Source: Bradyrhizobium sp. S69
GTDB taxonomy: Bacteria > Pseudomonadota > Alphaproteobacteria > Rhizobiales > Xanthobacteraceae
Reading direction: 5' to 3'
Assembly: GCF_009766005.1 (NCBI RefSeq)
Contig: NZ_LMUK01000046.1
Coordinates: 62,001 to 126,000 of the forward strand
Length of the DNA: 64,000 bases
Shown here: piece by piece, positions 34,603 to 44,097 of the stretch
How the letters are laid out: each line of letters starts with the position of its first letter
How positions within the stretch are numbered: the stretch's first letter is position 1
Made by a program: the position numbers and the translations under genes
Notes under the pieces: model-generated
Databases searched by the model: none
What the model saw: the letters and a program-made list of their open reading frames with translations, nothing else
Told to the model about the DNA's origin: nothing

Positions 34603-37600
34603 GAGGTCTCGCTGTTGTCTTGGGACAATATTCGAAGCATGCCGGTGACCGGAACGCGCAGCCAATCGGGACGGTGAGCCAGTTCATATTCGATTTCGTA
34701 GAAGGCTTTTTCGATCAGGAAGAAATTCAGAACCCGTTCGGCATCTTGCGGATCGGCGGGCCACAGCTTTTGATTGGTCATGGCCTCGCGATAGGCGGCG
34801 AGAAATGCCGCGCTGGCGCGATCGCGCCATTCCGCCAGCGCCGCGGCCAGCCTGCCCTGTTCGTCGGGCGTCGCCTTGAGCCCGCGTTCCAGCGCCGCGG
34901 TCGCCGAATAATCGATCGAACGGATCAGGCCAGCGACGTCGCGCGCCGCCGGCGCTTTGCGCCGCCGCTCGCTGTGCGGACGGCGGGGCTCGCCCTCGAA
35001 ATCGATGATGAAGATATCGTCCTTGACGATCAGCATCTGGCCGAGATGGAAATCGCCATGGACGCGAATGTTCAGGCTTTCGAGGCTGCGCGGCAGCAGC
35101 GCCTTCAGGCGATCCGGCAGAACCGCGCGCAGCGCCATGACCTGATCGATCAGCGTGCGATCGGCTTCCTTGAAGATATCGCGGCGGTGCGAGAGCGTGT
35201 CGAACACGCGTTCGGCGCGGGACAGCACATCATCGATCCAGCGCTGCGCATCTTCGGGCTTGAACGGCTCCGGCGCGAAATCGGCGATGTCCCTGTTACT
35301 TGCGAGCGCCACATGCATCTCGGCAATACGTCGTCCGGTCTGCGACATGTAGCGCAGATAGGCGACCTGGTCGTCGCTTTCGCTCGGATGCTCGCTGGCG
35401 GCGACCAGGCGCTGCTCGTCGACAAAGCGGTCGAGATAGGCCGCGGTCACGGTCCAGCCATCGCCCTGGTTCTCGACAAAGGCATGAATGATCCCGATCG
35501 CGCTTTTCTTGTCGCCTTCCGCCAGCTCGACACTGCCGAGCAGCGCCGGCGTATTGGCGAAGCCCGCGACCTCGGTGAGGAAGCGTCCCATCTCGATCTC
35601 GGGATTGATGCCGGGTTCGAGCTTGCGGTACATCTTGACCACGTAATCGCTGTCCACCAGCGCGGTGCTGTTGGACTGTTCGGTCTCGACGGCGCGGATA
35701 CGCTCGGGCAGCCGGACCGGCTTGTCGGAGAATTTGCTCGTCGGGTTGAATTCGAGGCGCAGGCCGTTTTCCTCGACAATCAGCGAATGGCGCAGATTGC
35801 GCAGCAACAATGCGATGAAGATCTGGTCGGTCGCCACATCCAGCAAGGTGCCTTCGCGCGCGCCCTGACGCACGGCGGCGAAGGCGCGCGGGTTGTAGCG
35901 TTCACGGTCGAAGCGCACCCACTCGATCTGCATCGGCAGCACGTAGCGCACCGTCGCGCCGCGCTGGGTGGTCTCGAAAAACGCCAGCCAGGGCCGGTTG
36001 TCCCCGATGTCGCAGAATGGAATGGCATTGACCAGCGTCGGCGAGATCGATTGCGGAGAACGTTCGGGATACCAGCGCGTGCGCGCCAGATGTCCGGGCA
36101 ACACGTCGCGTTCGAACACCCCGCGGGTGCGCGCCAGCGATACCCAGGTGGCGCCGAGCGGCACCACCAGCGTTTCGAATTCGGGCACCGCCGAGGGGGT
36201 GACCGGTTGCGATTTGTCCGGCTCCTGAAGCTGGAACCAGTAGAAACCATAGGGCGCCAGCGTGATCATGTAGGGCAGTTCGCCGATCGTCGGGAATGAG
36301 GTGCGCCCGAGCATCTCCAGCGGGACGCGTCCCTTCCACGCCGACAGATCGAGCTCGGTGGCTTGTGCCGAGCGCGACAAATTGGCGACGCACAGGATCA
36401 CCTCGCCTTCATACTGCCTGACATAGGACAATACCGAGCGGTTGAGTGGCCGGATGAATGTCATGGTGCCGCGGCCGAACGCCAAGGTCGACTTGCGCAC
36501 CGAGATCAGCCGCTTGGTGGCGCTCAACAGCGACGACAGGCTGCGCGACTGGGCCTCGACATTGACCGATTCATAGCCGTAGACCGGATCCATGATGGTC
36601 GGCGCATAGAGCCGCGCCGGATCGGCGCGGGAAAAGCCGCCATTGCGGTCCGGGCTCCATTGCATCGGCGTGCGCACGCCGTTGCGGTCGCCCAGATAGA
36701 TGTTGTCGCCCATGCCAATCTCGTCGCCATAATAGATGATCGGCGTGCCCGGGAACGACAGCAGCATCGAGTTCATCAGCTCGATCTTGCGCCGGTCGTT
36801 GTCCATCAGCGGCGCCAGGCGCCGGCGGATGCCGACATTGATGCGGGCGCGCGGATCGTTGGCGTAGGTCGACCACAGATAATCGCGCTCGACGTCGGTG
36901 ACCATCTCCAGCGTCAGTTCGTCATGGTTGCGCAGGAACAGCGCCCACTGGCAATTGGCGGGGATGTCCGGCGTCTGGCGCAGGATGTCGGTGATCGGAA
37001 ACCGGTCTTCCTGCGCGATCGCCATGTAAATCCGCGGCATCAGCGGAAAATGGTAGGCCATCTGGCATTCGTCGCCGCGGCCGAAATATTCCTGCACGTC
37101 CTCGGGCCACTGATTGGCCTCCGCCAGCAGCACCTTGCCCTTGGAATAGGCATCGAGCTCGCCACGCAGCTTTTTGATGATGGCGTGGGTTTCCGGCAGG
37201 TTTTCGTTGTTGGTGCCGTCGCGCTCGCACAGATAGGGAATGGCATCGAGCCGGAAGCCGTCGACGCCGGTGTCGAGCCAGCGCTTCATCACCTGGACCA
37301 GCGCACTGACCACCCGCGGATTGTCGAAATTCAGGTCGGGCTGGTGCGAGAAGAAGCGGTGCCAGTAGAACTGGCCGGCTTCCGGATCCCAGGTCCAGTT
37401 CGACTTTTCGGTATCCGTGAAGATGATCCGCGTGCCCTGGTATTTCTGGTCTGTGTCGCTCCAGACATACCAGTTGCGCGCGCTCGATTTCGGGTCGCTG
37501 CGGCGGGCGCGCTTGAACCAGTCGTGCTGATCGGAGGTGTGATTGATGACGAGCTCGGTGATGACCTTGAGACCGCGCTTCTTGGCCTCGACGATGAAGC

Positions 37601-37898
37601 GACGGAAATCCTTCATCGTACCGAAGTCGGGATTGATGTCGCCATAATCGGCGATGTCATAGCCGTCATCGCGGCCGGGCGACGGGTAGAACGGCAGCAG
37701 CCACAGCGCGGTGACGCCGAGCTCCTGCAGATAGTCGAGCTTTTCGGTCAGGCCCGCGAAATCGCCGATGCCGTCATTGTTGCTGTCGGCGAAGGCCTTG
37801 ACGTGGAGCTGATAGATGATCGCATCCTTGTACCACAGCTCATCCACGGCGTCGGTCAACGGCAATTCCTTGGTGTCGATGGAGGACATCACATTCAT
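34599..37898 (-). CDS. treS: TreS-maltokinase fusion (trehalose synthase / maltokinase)
   Basis: A 1099-residue bifunctional protein. The first half (about 15-560) is trehalose synthase: DAIIYQLHVKAFADSNNDG, PFYPSPGRDDGYDIADY, GFRLDAIPYLCERDGT (nucleophile) and LRNHDELTLEMV; it interconverts trehalose and maltose. The second half (about 600-1099) is a maltokinase of the aminoglycoside-phosphotransferase fold with the catalytic segment RVHGDFHLGQ (His947) and DIFIIDFEGEP; it makes maltose-1-phosphate from maltose and ATP. Downstream of glgE, whose stop it overlaps by start choice 37898-37910 spacing. The ATG at 37889 is an alternative start. Confidence 0.95.
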   Translation of the reverse strand: MNVMSSIDTKELPLTDAVDELWYKDAIIYQLHVKAFADSNNDGIGDFAGLTEKLDYLQELGVTALWLLPFYPSPGRDDGYDIADYGDINPDFGTMKDFRRFIVEAKKRGLKVITELVINHTSDQHDWFKRARRSDPKSSARNWYVWSDTDQKYQGTRIIFTDTEKSNWTWDPEAGQFYWHRFFSHQPDLNFDNPRVVSALVQVMKRWLDTGVDGFRLDAIPYLCERDGTNNENLPETHAIIKKLRGELDAYSKGKVLLAEANQWPEDVQEYFGRGDECQMAYHFPLMPRIYMAIAQEDRFPITDILRQTPDIPANCQWALFLRNHDELTLEMVTDVERDYLWSTYANDPRARINVGIRRRLAPLMDNDRRKIELMNSMLLSFPGTPIIYYGDEIGMGDNIYLGDRNGVRTPMQWSPDRNGGFSRADPARLYAPTIMDPVYGYESVNVEAQSRSLSSLLSATKRLISVRKSTLAFGRGTMTFIRPLNRSVLSYVRQYEGEVILCVANLSRSAQATELDLSAWKGRVPLEMLGRTSFPTIGELPYMITLAPYGFYWFQLQEPDKSQPVTPSAVPEFETLVVPLGATWVSLARTRGVFERDVLPGHLARTRWYPERSPQSISPTLVNAIPFCDIGDNRPWLAFFETTQRGATVRYVLPMQIEWVRFDRERYNPRAFAAVRQGAREGTLLDVATDQIFIALLLRNLRHSLIVEENGLRLEFNPTSKFSDKPVRLPERIRAVETEQSNSTALVDSDYVVKMYRKLEPGINPEIEMGRFLTEVAGFANTPALLGSVELAEGDKKSAIGIIHAFVENQGDGWTVTAAYLDRFVDEQRLVAASEHPSESDDQVAYLRYMSQTGRRIAEMHVALASNRDIADFAPEPFKPEDAQRWIDDVLSRAERVFDTLSHRRDIFKEADRTLIDQVMALRAVLPDRLKALLPRSLESLNIRVHGDFHLGQMLIVKDDIFIIDFEGEPRRPHSERRRKAPAARDVAGLIRSIDYSATAALERGLKATPDEQGRLAAALAEWRDRASAAFLAAYREAMTNQKLWPADPQDAERVLNFFLIEKAFYEIEYELAHRPDWLRVPVTGMLRILSQDNSETS

Positions 37899-37909
37899 GG
37901 CGTTGTTTC

Positions 37910-39865
37910 TCACGCCAGGCAGCGAAACAGCAAAGCCGGATCGCGTGCCGGATCGATTCGCAAATGGATGCCGCCCCATTCGACCGGATGCCGCTCGCCC
38001 GTGATCAGGTTTTCTACGGCGGCGACATTGCGGCGGTCGCCGGTCATGCCGACCTGGACGTCACCGAGCGGAAGCCAGAATTCGTGAGGGTCGCGCGACA
38101 GCGCGATGGCGACGACAACGCTATTGGTTTGATTGACGGATTCCTTGACGAAGCCGATCACATTGCTGTCCTCGACCGCAATGAAACGCAGGTTCGCGGT
38201 CTGTTGCAGGGCGGCGTTTTGCCGGCGGGCTCGGTTGAGATCGCTGATATAGGGCTTGATGTTGTCAGGCTTGTTCCAGTCACGCGTCTTGATCTCGTAT
38301 TTCTCGGAATCGAGATATTCTTCCTTGCCGGGAATAGGTTCATGCTCCAGCAGTTCGAACCCGTTATAGATGCCGTAGGTGCTCGACAGCGTGGCGGCAA
38401 GTGCTGCGCGGGATTTGAACATCCAGGCTTCACCGCCTTGCAGGTGAAACGGCAGGATGTCCGGCGTGTTGACAAAGAAATTCGGGCGATAGAAATCACG
38501 CTCCGGATAGCCGGTCAGTTCGTTCAAATATTGTTCCAGCTCCCACTTCTGCGTTCGCCAGGTGAAGTAGGTGTAGGATTGCGTGAAGCCGAGTTTGGCC
38601 AGGCCCTTCATCAGCTTTGGCCGCGTGAACGCCTCGGCCAGGAAGATCACGTCGGGATGGCGAAGCTGCACTTGATGGATCAGCCATTCCCAGAACGGAA
38701 ACGGCTTGGTGTGGGGATTGTCGACGCGGAAGATGCTGACGCCCTGCTCGACCCAGAACAGCACGACGTCGCGCAAGGCGTTCCACAGCGCGCCGGAATC
38801 CTCCGATGAAAAATCGGGATTGACGATGTCTTCATACTTCTTGGGCGGATTTTCCGCATAGCGCATCGAGCCATCGGGCCGGCGCTTGAACCATTGCGGG
38901 TGCTGCTTGAGCCAGGGGTGGTCGAGCGAACACTGGACCGCGAAATCGAGTGCTACTTCCATGTCGAGCGCCTTGCAGGCCGCGACAAACTCCCGGAAAT
39001 CCTCCAGCGTGCCCAGTTGCGGATGCACCGCATCGTGTCCGCCTTCGGCGGCGCCGATGGCATAGGGACTGCCGGGATCGCCGTCGAGCGCCGTTGGCGT
39101 GTTGTTGCGACCCTTGCGGTTGGTATGACCGATTGGGTGGATCGGCGTGAAATAGACCACGTCGAAACCCATCGCTCCGACATCCGAAAGCCGCGCGATG
39201 CAATCCTTGAAGGTGCCATGCTGGCCCGGGGTCTGGCTCTGGCTGCGCGGCACCATCTCGTACCAGGCGCCGGAGCGCGCCCGCGGGCGGTCGGCGACAA
39301 ACGGAAATAGCTGCGATCGGGTCAAATCGGACCGCAACTGGCTCTCGGCCATCGCGTTCTGCAATTCCTCAGTCAGGAGCGGGCCAGCTTCGCCGGTTTG
39401 AAGAAAATCCTCGCATTGCCGCAGGATCACCGCGGCCGCGGCCTGGCCGCCGGCCTGCGCCTTGGTCAGCATGCCCGCGCCTTCGATGGCGTCGAGGGTG
39501 AGGTCGGCACCGGCTTTCTGCTTCAATTCGAAGCCGTGCCGCCAGGTCGCGAATTCGTCGGTCCATGCCTCGACGGCATAGACATAGCGTCCCGGCTGCT
39601 CGGGGACGAACCAGCCGCCCCATCGGTCATTGGCGTGGTGGATCATCGGCGCGCGGCGCCATTCGCGATCCTGCTCCAGACGCCAGACCAGCGCGCAGTC
39701 GATCAAATCGTGGCCGTCGCGATAGATATCCGCCCAGACTTCGACGCGTTCGCCTGCGATACGCTTCACGGGAAAGCGACCGCCATCGATCTGCGGGTAA
39801 ATATCTTCGATATGGAAAGCACCGCCTGCTGCGGCGCTCTCGACAGTTTGAGCGGTTTTGTTCAC
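37910..39865 (-). CDS. glgE: GlgE, maltose-1-phosphate maltosyltransferase
   Basis: A 651-residue GH13_3 enzyme that adds maltosyl units from maltose-1-phosphate to alpha-1,4-glucans. Seen: N-terminal IEDIYPQIDGGRFPVKRIAGE, DVVYFTPIHPIGHTNRKGRN, QCSLDHPWLKQHPQWFKRRP, IFRVDNPHTKPFPFWEW (nucleophile Asp) and VNTPDILPFHL. Its substrate is made by the maltokinase half of the next gene. The start is GTG at 39865 without a strong ribosome site. First gene of the minus-strand alpha-glucan operon, divergent from malQ. Confidence 0.96.
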   Translation of the reverse strand: MNKTAQTVESAAAGGAFHIEDIYPQIDGGRFPVKRIAGERVEVWADIYRDGHDLIDCALVWRLEQDREWRRAPMIHHANDRWGGWFVPEQPGRYVYAVEAWTDEFATWRHGFELKQKAGADLTLDAIEGAGMLTKAQAGGQAAAAVILRQCEDFLQTGEAGPLLTEELQNAMAESQLRSDLTRSQLFPFVADRPRARSGAWYEMVPRSQSQTPGQHGTFKDCIARLSDVGAMGFDVVYFTPIHPIGHTNRKGRNNTPTALDGDPGSPYAIGAAEGGHDAVHPQLGTLEDFREFVAACKALDMEVALDFAVQCSLDHPWLKQHPQWFKRRPDGSMRYAENPPKKYEDIVNPDFSSEDSGALWNALRDVVLFWVEQGVSIFRVDNPHTKPFPFWEWLIHQVQLRHPDVIFLAEAFTRPKLMKGLAKLGFTQSYTYFTWRTQKWELEQYLNELTGYPERDFYRPNFFVNTPDILPFHLQGGEAWMFKSRAALAATLSSTYGIYNGFELLEHEPIPGKEEYLDSEKYEIKTRDWNKPDNIKPYISDLNRARRQNAALQQTANLRFIAVEDSNVIGFVKESVNQTNSVVVAIALSRDPHEFWLPLGDVQVGMTGDRRNVAAVENLITGERHPVEWGGIHLRIDPARDPALLFRCLA

Positions 39866-39887
39866 GGTGATGCCACTGACTTGTAGG

Positions 39888-39917
39888 TGATGTCTTCGGA
39901 GATGAAGTCTTTGGAGA
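39888..39917. repeat. 15-bp duplication in the glgE-malQ intergenic region
   Basis: Two imperfect 15-bp units, TGATGTCTTCGGAGA and TGAAGTCTTTGGAGA, followed by a partial third (TGACGTC). It lies 23 bases upstream of the glgE start, in the 232-bp divergent control region. I see no other clear signal in that region. Confidence 0.6.
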
Positions 39918-40097
39918 TGACGTCCCGTTTCGTTTCTCGGAAAAGAGACGCTTTCGACCTATATACAAAGCCGCTCGACGGGCATTGGTTCCCGTGGAAC
40001 GGGCCGGACAGCAGAGAGTTAAACACGGCTATCCTCTTCTTGCATCTAGAGAATTTCGTGACGTTCCCCGCCCCTTGCCGTGCAAACAGCGTGCCGA

Positions 40098-42047
40098 ATG
40101 AACCTTTTTACCAAAGCTGCAGGCCTCGGAATTCAGACCGAATTTATCGATGGGCAGGGTCACCGGCGTGTGACGGATGAGGCCGCCCTCAGGATTATCC
40201 TCGATGCGTTGCCGGTCGAATTGCCGCAGCGGCTGCTCGACCAGCCGGTGGTGGTGGTCCGCGCCGGCCGGCCCTCGCGGACCGCGCTCGGGCAGGCTGC
40301 CACGTTTCCGGCGCGCTGGAAAATCGTTGCAGGTCTTAAGGTTATCGCGGAGGGGCATACCCGGGACGGTGTGATCGACTGGCCGGCGGATTTGCCCATC
40401 GGCAGCTGGCGGCTGAATCTGACCGACGCCGCCTCGGTAACGGAAGAAACACTCCTGATTGTGACGCCGCCGCGGGCATTCGATGGCGATTTCGACCGCT
40501 GCTGGCTGTTGGCGGTCCAGCTTTACGGCGTCCGTTCGGCGCGAAACTGGGGCATCGGCGATTTCACCGATCTGGAGGACCTGATCGGGCTGGCAGCCGA
40601 ACTGGGAGCCGACGGGGTCGGGCTCAACCCGCTGCACGCGCTGTTCGACGATCACCCGGCCGATTGCAGCCCCTATTCGCCGAACAGCCGGTTGTTTCTC
40701 AATCCGCTCTATATCGACGTGGCAAAGCTGGCCGGCGTTACGCTTCCCGGCGCCAATGCCATGGCCCGGCTCGGACGAAGCGAGATCGTCGATTATCCCG
40801 CGGTCGCCAAACTGAAATGGAAGGCGCTGCGTGCGGCATTTGCGGCATTCAAGGCCGATCCGGCCGCCGCAAGCCGGCAGGATTTTGAGCAATTTCGCGA
40901 CGAACGCGCGCCCTTATTGTCGCGCTTCGCCTGCTTCGAGGCGTTGCGGCATAAATTCGACACCGCGTGGTGGGAATGGCCGAAACAATGGCGCGCGCCC
41001 GACGATGCGGCTTGCGCGCGGCTGCGCGAAGGGCCGGACGCCACGGAAATCGAGTTCGTCGAATTCACTCAATGGATCGCCGACCGGCAATTGAGCGCCT
41101 GCCAAACCCTCGCGCGCAAGCTCGGCATGAAGGTCGGGCTCTATCTCGATGTCGCGGTCGGCGTGCAGGCGGGCGGGTTCGACGCCTGGAACGAGCAGGC
41201 GGCGATCTCGCGCTTTCTTTCCGTCGGCGCGCCGCCGGATCCCCTGAATACCGTGGGCCAGAACTGGGGCCTCGCCGGGTTCAACGCCGCCGGTCTCAAG
41301 CTGAAATCCTTCGAGCCGTTCCGGGAAATGCTTCGGGCTTCGATGCGCTATGCCGGCGCGATCCGGCTCGATCACGTCATGGGCCTGAAGCGGCTTTATC
41401 TGGTGCCGCACGGATTTGCCGCCGACAACGGCGCCTATGTGCAGATGCCGTTCGAAGCGCTGTTGGCCGCGACCGCGCAAGAAAGCATCGCGCATCGCTG
41501 CGTGGTGATCGGCGAGGATCTCGGCACGGTGCCGGAAGGCTTTCGCGAGGAGACGGCGGATTGGGGCATCTGGTCGTATCAGGTGATGATGTTCGAGCGC
41601 GACGAGGTGAGTGCATTCCGCGGCATCGATTATTATTCAGCCAATGCGCTCGTCACCTTCAATACCCATGATCTTTCGACCTATGCGGGGTGGCGCGGGT
41701 TCAGCGACCTCAAGCTGAAGCGTTCGCTCGGGATCGATCCCGGCGAAAGCGACGATTCACGCTGGCACGCGCTGAGCATGTTGAACGATATTCTGCGTCG
41801 TCACGGCATCGATGGCCACGACATCTATGCGGTCGCGGGATTCCTGGCGCGCACCAAATCGCGCCTGCTCACGATATCGCTGGACGATCTGTTGGGGGTG
41901 GTCGACCAGGCCAACATTCCCGGCACCAGGGACGAACATCCGAACTGGCGGCGGCGGTTGCCGCTGCCGATCGACCAGATATCCGGCGCGATTGACGTTT
42001 CCGCGCTCAAGACCGCGATGCATGGTCGGACGCGCGCCATTACCTGA
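40098..42047 (+). CDS. malQ: MalQ, 4-alpha-glucanotransferase
   Basis: A 649-residue GH77 amylomaltase. Seen: YGVRSARNWGIGDFTDLEDL, NPLHALFDDHPADCSPYSPN, FLNPLYIDV, IRLDHVMGLKRLY (nucleophile Asp) and VVIGEDLGTVPEGFRE (acid/base Glu), then FNTHDLSTYAGW. It disproportionates maltodextrins, supplying chains for TreYZ or for degradation. An in-frame GTG at 40080 is an alternative start; neither has a clear ribosome site. It is followed after 27 bp by the GH15 gene. Confidence 0.95.
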   Translation: MNLFTKAAGLGIQTEFIDGQGHRRVTDEAALRIILDALPVELPQRLLDQPVVVVRAGRPSRTALGQAATFPARWKIVAGLKVIAEGHTRDGVIDWPADLPIGSWRLNLTDAASVTEETLLIVTPPRAFDGDFDRCWLLAVQLYGVRSARNWGIGDFTDLEDLIGLAAELGADGVGLNPLHALFDDHPADCSPYSPNSRLFLNPLYIDVAKLAGVTLPGANAMARLGRSEIVDYPAVAKLKWKALRAAFAAFKADPAAASRQDFEQFRDERAPLLSRFACFEALRHKFDTAWWEWPKQWRAPDDAACARLREGPDATEIEFVEFTQWIADRQLSACQTLARKLGMKVGLYLDVAVGVQAGGFDAWNEQAAISRFLSVGAPPDPLNTVGQNWGLAGFNAAGLKLKSFEPFREMLRASMRYAGAIRLDHVMGLKRLYLVPHGFAADNGAYVQMPFEALLAATAQESIAHRCVVIGEDLGTVPEGFREETADWGIWSYQVMMFERDEVSAFRGIDYYSANALVTFNTHDLSTYAGWRGFSDLKLKRSLGIDPGESDDSRWHALSMLNDILRRHGIDGHDIYAVAGFLARTKSRLLTISLDDLLGVVDQANIPGTRDEHPNWRRRLPLPIDQISGAIDVSALKTAMHGRTRAIT

Positions 42048-42074
42048 AGCGCATCATTCAACCGAGGATCGGCA

Positions 42075-43868
42075 TTGCCTTGCAAAATTGAAGACTATGG
42101 CCTGATCGGCGATTGCGAGACCGCGGCGCTGGTCGGGCGCGACGGTTCGATCGACTGGCTGTGCTGGCCGACATTCGATGCCGATGCCTGTTTCGCCGCC
42201 ATCCTGGGTAACGAACAGCACGGGCGCTGGAAGATCGCGCCGGCGGAAGCCGGCAGCAAGATCTCGCGCCGCTACTGGGGCAATTCGCTGATCCTGGAAA
42301 CGCGCTTCGAGACCAAAGACGGCACGGTTGCCGTGATCGATTTCATGCCGCCGCGCGGCAAGGCCTCCGACATCGTCAGGCTGGTGCGCGGTATCAACGG
42401 CCGGGTCAAGCTGCGGATGGAGCTTGTGATGCGTTTCGGCTTCGGTACCGATATTCCCTGGGTCAAGAAAAACGAGGACGGCACCGGACTACTCGCGATT
42501 TGCGGGCAGGACATGGCGGTGTTGCGTACACCGGTCGAGACCCGCGGCGAGGACATGACGTCGGTCGCGGATTTCGAGGTCGGGGAGGGCGAAACCGTGC
42601 CTTTCACGCTGACCTACGGGCCTTCGCATCTGGCGGTGCCGGACGCGATCGATCCCGAGGCAGCCCTTAAAGACACCGAGGATTACTGGAAAGAATGGGC
42701 CAGCCGCTGCACCTACAAAGGCGATGCCCCGGATCTCGTGATGCGGTCGCTGATCACGCTGAAGGCGCTGACCTTTGCGCCGACCGGCGGCATCGTCGCG
42801 GCGCCGACCACGTCGTTGCCGGAGAAGCTCGGTGGCGCCCGCAATTGGGATTATCGCTATTGTTGGGTGCGCGACGCTACCTTCACGCTGCTGGTGCTGA
42901 TGAACAGCGGTTACACCGAGGAAGCCCTGGCCTGGCACAGTTGGCTGTTGCGGGCAGTCGCCGGCGCGCCGGCGCACATGCAGATCATGTACGGCATCAT
43001 GGGTCAGCGCCGGCTGCTGGAATGGGAAGCGGATTGGTTGCCTGGTTATGAAGGCGCACGCCCGGTTCGGGTCGGCAACGCTGCGCATGCCCAGTTGCAG
43101 CTCGATGTCTATGGCGAACTGATGGACGCGTTTCACCAGGCGCGGGTGGCGAAACTCGAGCTCGACGAAACCACCTGGGAAGTCGAATGCAAGGTGCTGG
43201 AGCATCTCGAGGAGATATGGAGCTTGCCGGATAGCGGCATCTGGGAACGGCGCGGCGGCGACCAGCACTATGTCCTGTCGAAAGTAATGACATGGGTGGC
43301 GTTCGATCGCGCCGTCAAGAGCGCCGAAAAGTTCGGCCTCGACGGGCCGGTCGATCGATGGAAGCGATTGCGCGACATCATCCATCGCGACGTTTGCGAG
43401 AAAGGCTTTGACCGCGAGCAGAACAGCTTCGTGCAATTTTATGGATCGAAATTGCTCGATGCCAGCATCCTGTTGCTGCCGGGGGTTGGTTTCCTGTCCG
43501 GCGACGACCCGCGGGTACTTGGCACCTTGGCGGCGATCGAGCAGCACATGATGCGCGACGGCTTCGTGCTGCGGCACGATCCTCGTGAAGTTTCCGAGGA
43601 ATTGCAGCCGGTCGAAGGCGCGTTCCTGGCTTGCAGCTTCTGGATGGCGGACGCCTATGTCTTGTCAGGCCAGGTCGCCAAGGCGCAAGAATTGTTCGAC
43701 CGCGTGGTTGCGATCGCAAATGATGTGGGATTGCTCGCGGAAGAATACGATTCCGGCGCCAAGCGCCAGACCGGCAATTTCCCGCAGGCCCTGACGCATA
43801 TCGCGCTGATCTACACCGCGCATAATCTCAGCGACGCCAAGAAGCCGGCGGTGCAGCGCTCGGAGTAG
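42075..43868 (+). CDS. glycoside hydrolase family 15 protein (glucoamylase/trehalase-like)
   Basis: A 597-residue intracellular enzyme. N-terminal domain with DYGLIGDCETAALVGRDGSI and DWLCWPTFDADACFAAILG, then the (alpha/alpha)6 barrel: GGARNWDYRYCWVRDATFTL, YGIMGQRRLLEWEADWLPGY, GVGFLSGDDPRVLGTLAAIE and FLACSFWMADAYVLSG. This domain set is shared by actinobacterial GH15 trehalases and bacterial glucoamylases; no signal peptide is seen. TTG start at 42075 with GAGG upstream. Within this locus it could hydrolyse trehalose or maltodextrin; I cannot choose between them. Confidence 0.85.
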   Translation: MPCKIEDYGLIGDCETAALVGRDGSIDWLCWPTFDADACFAAILGNEQHGRWKIAPAEAGSKISRRYWGNSLILETRFETKDGTVAVIDFMPPRGKASDIVRLVRGINGRVKLRMELVMRFGFGTDIPWVKKNEDGTGLLAICGQDMAVLRTPVETRGEDMTSVADFEVGEGETVPFTLTYGPSHLAVPDAIDPEAALKDTEDYWKEWASRCTYKGDAPDLVMRSLITLKALTFAPTGGIVAAPTTSLPEKLGGARNWDYRYCWVRDATFTLLVLMNSGYTEEALAWHSWLLRAVAGAPAHMQIMYGIMGQRRLLEWEADWLPGYEGARPVRVGNAAHAQLQLDVYGELMDAFHQARVAKLELDETTWEVECKVLEHLEEIWSLPDSGIWERRGGDQHYVLSKVMTWVAFDRAVKSAEKFGLDGPVDRWKRLRDIIHRDVCEKGFDREQNSFVQFYGSKLLDASILLLPGVGFLSGDDPRVLGTLAAIEQHMMRDGFVLRHDPREVSEELQPVEGAFLACSFWMADAYVLSGQVAKAQELFDRVVAIANDVGLLAEEYDSGAKRQTGNFPQALTHIALIYTAHNLSDAKKPAVQRSE

Positions 43869-43898
43869 GGATTTCTGGTCGTCCGGGCGCAGGAGGTC

Positions 43899-44062
43899 GT
43901 GAAGCAATCACCGACGTCATCCTGAGGAGCTGCGTCTTCGCCGCGTCTCGAAGGATGGCCGCGAGTCGCTGCGTTGTGTCCATCCTTCGAGACGCGGGCA
44001 AGGGCGCGCTCCTCACGGATGAACGCAATTGCGTTCATCCCGGGGATGACGGCCGAGGTAAC
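43899..44062. repeat. family B intergenic repeat, copy 3
   Basis: Contains CGTCATCCTGAGGAGCTG, GTCTCGAAGGATGGC, CCATCCTTCGAGACGCG and CATCCCGGGGATGACGG, matching the other two copies. It fills the gap between the convergent GH15 and HAD genes. Confidence 0.8.
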
Positions 44063-44097
44063 CTCATAGGCTCGCTCGCCGGGACGACAATAGTTTG

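Noticed and set aside
39866..40097. GGAAC sequences in the glgE-malQ region as EcfG promoters
   Set aside because: At 16-17 bases spacing the -10 positions read GCTT or AGTT rather than CGTT, so the match is too weak to report.
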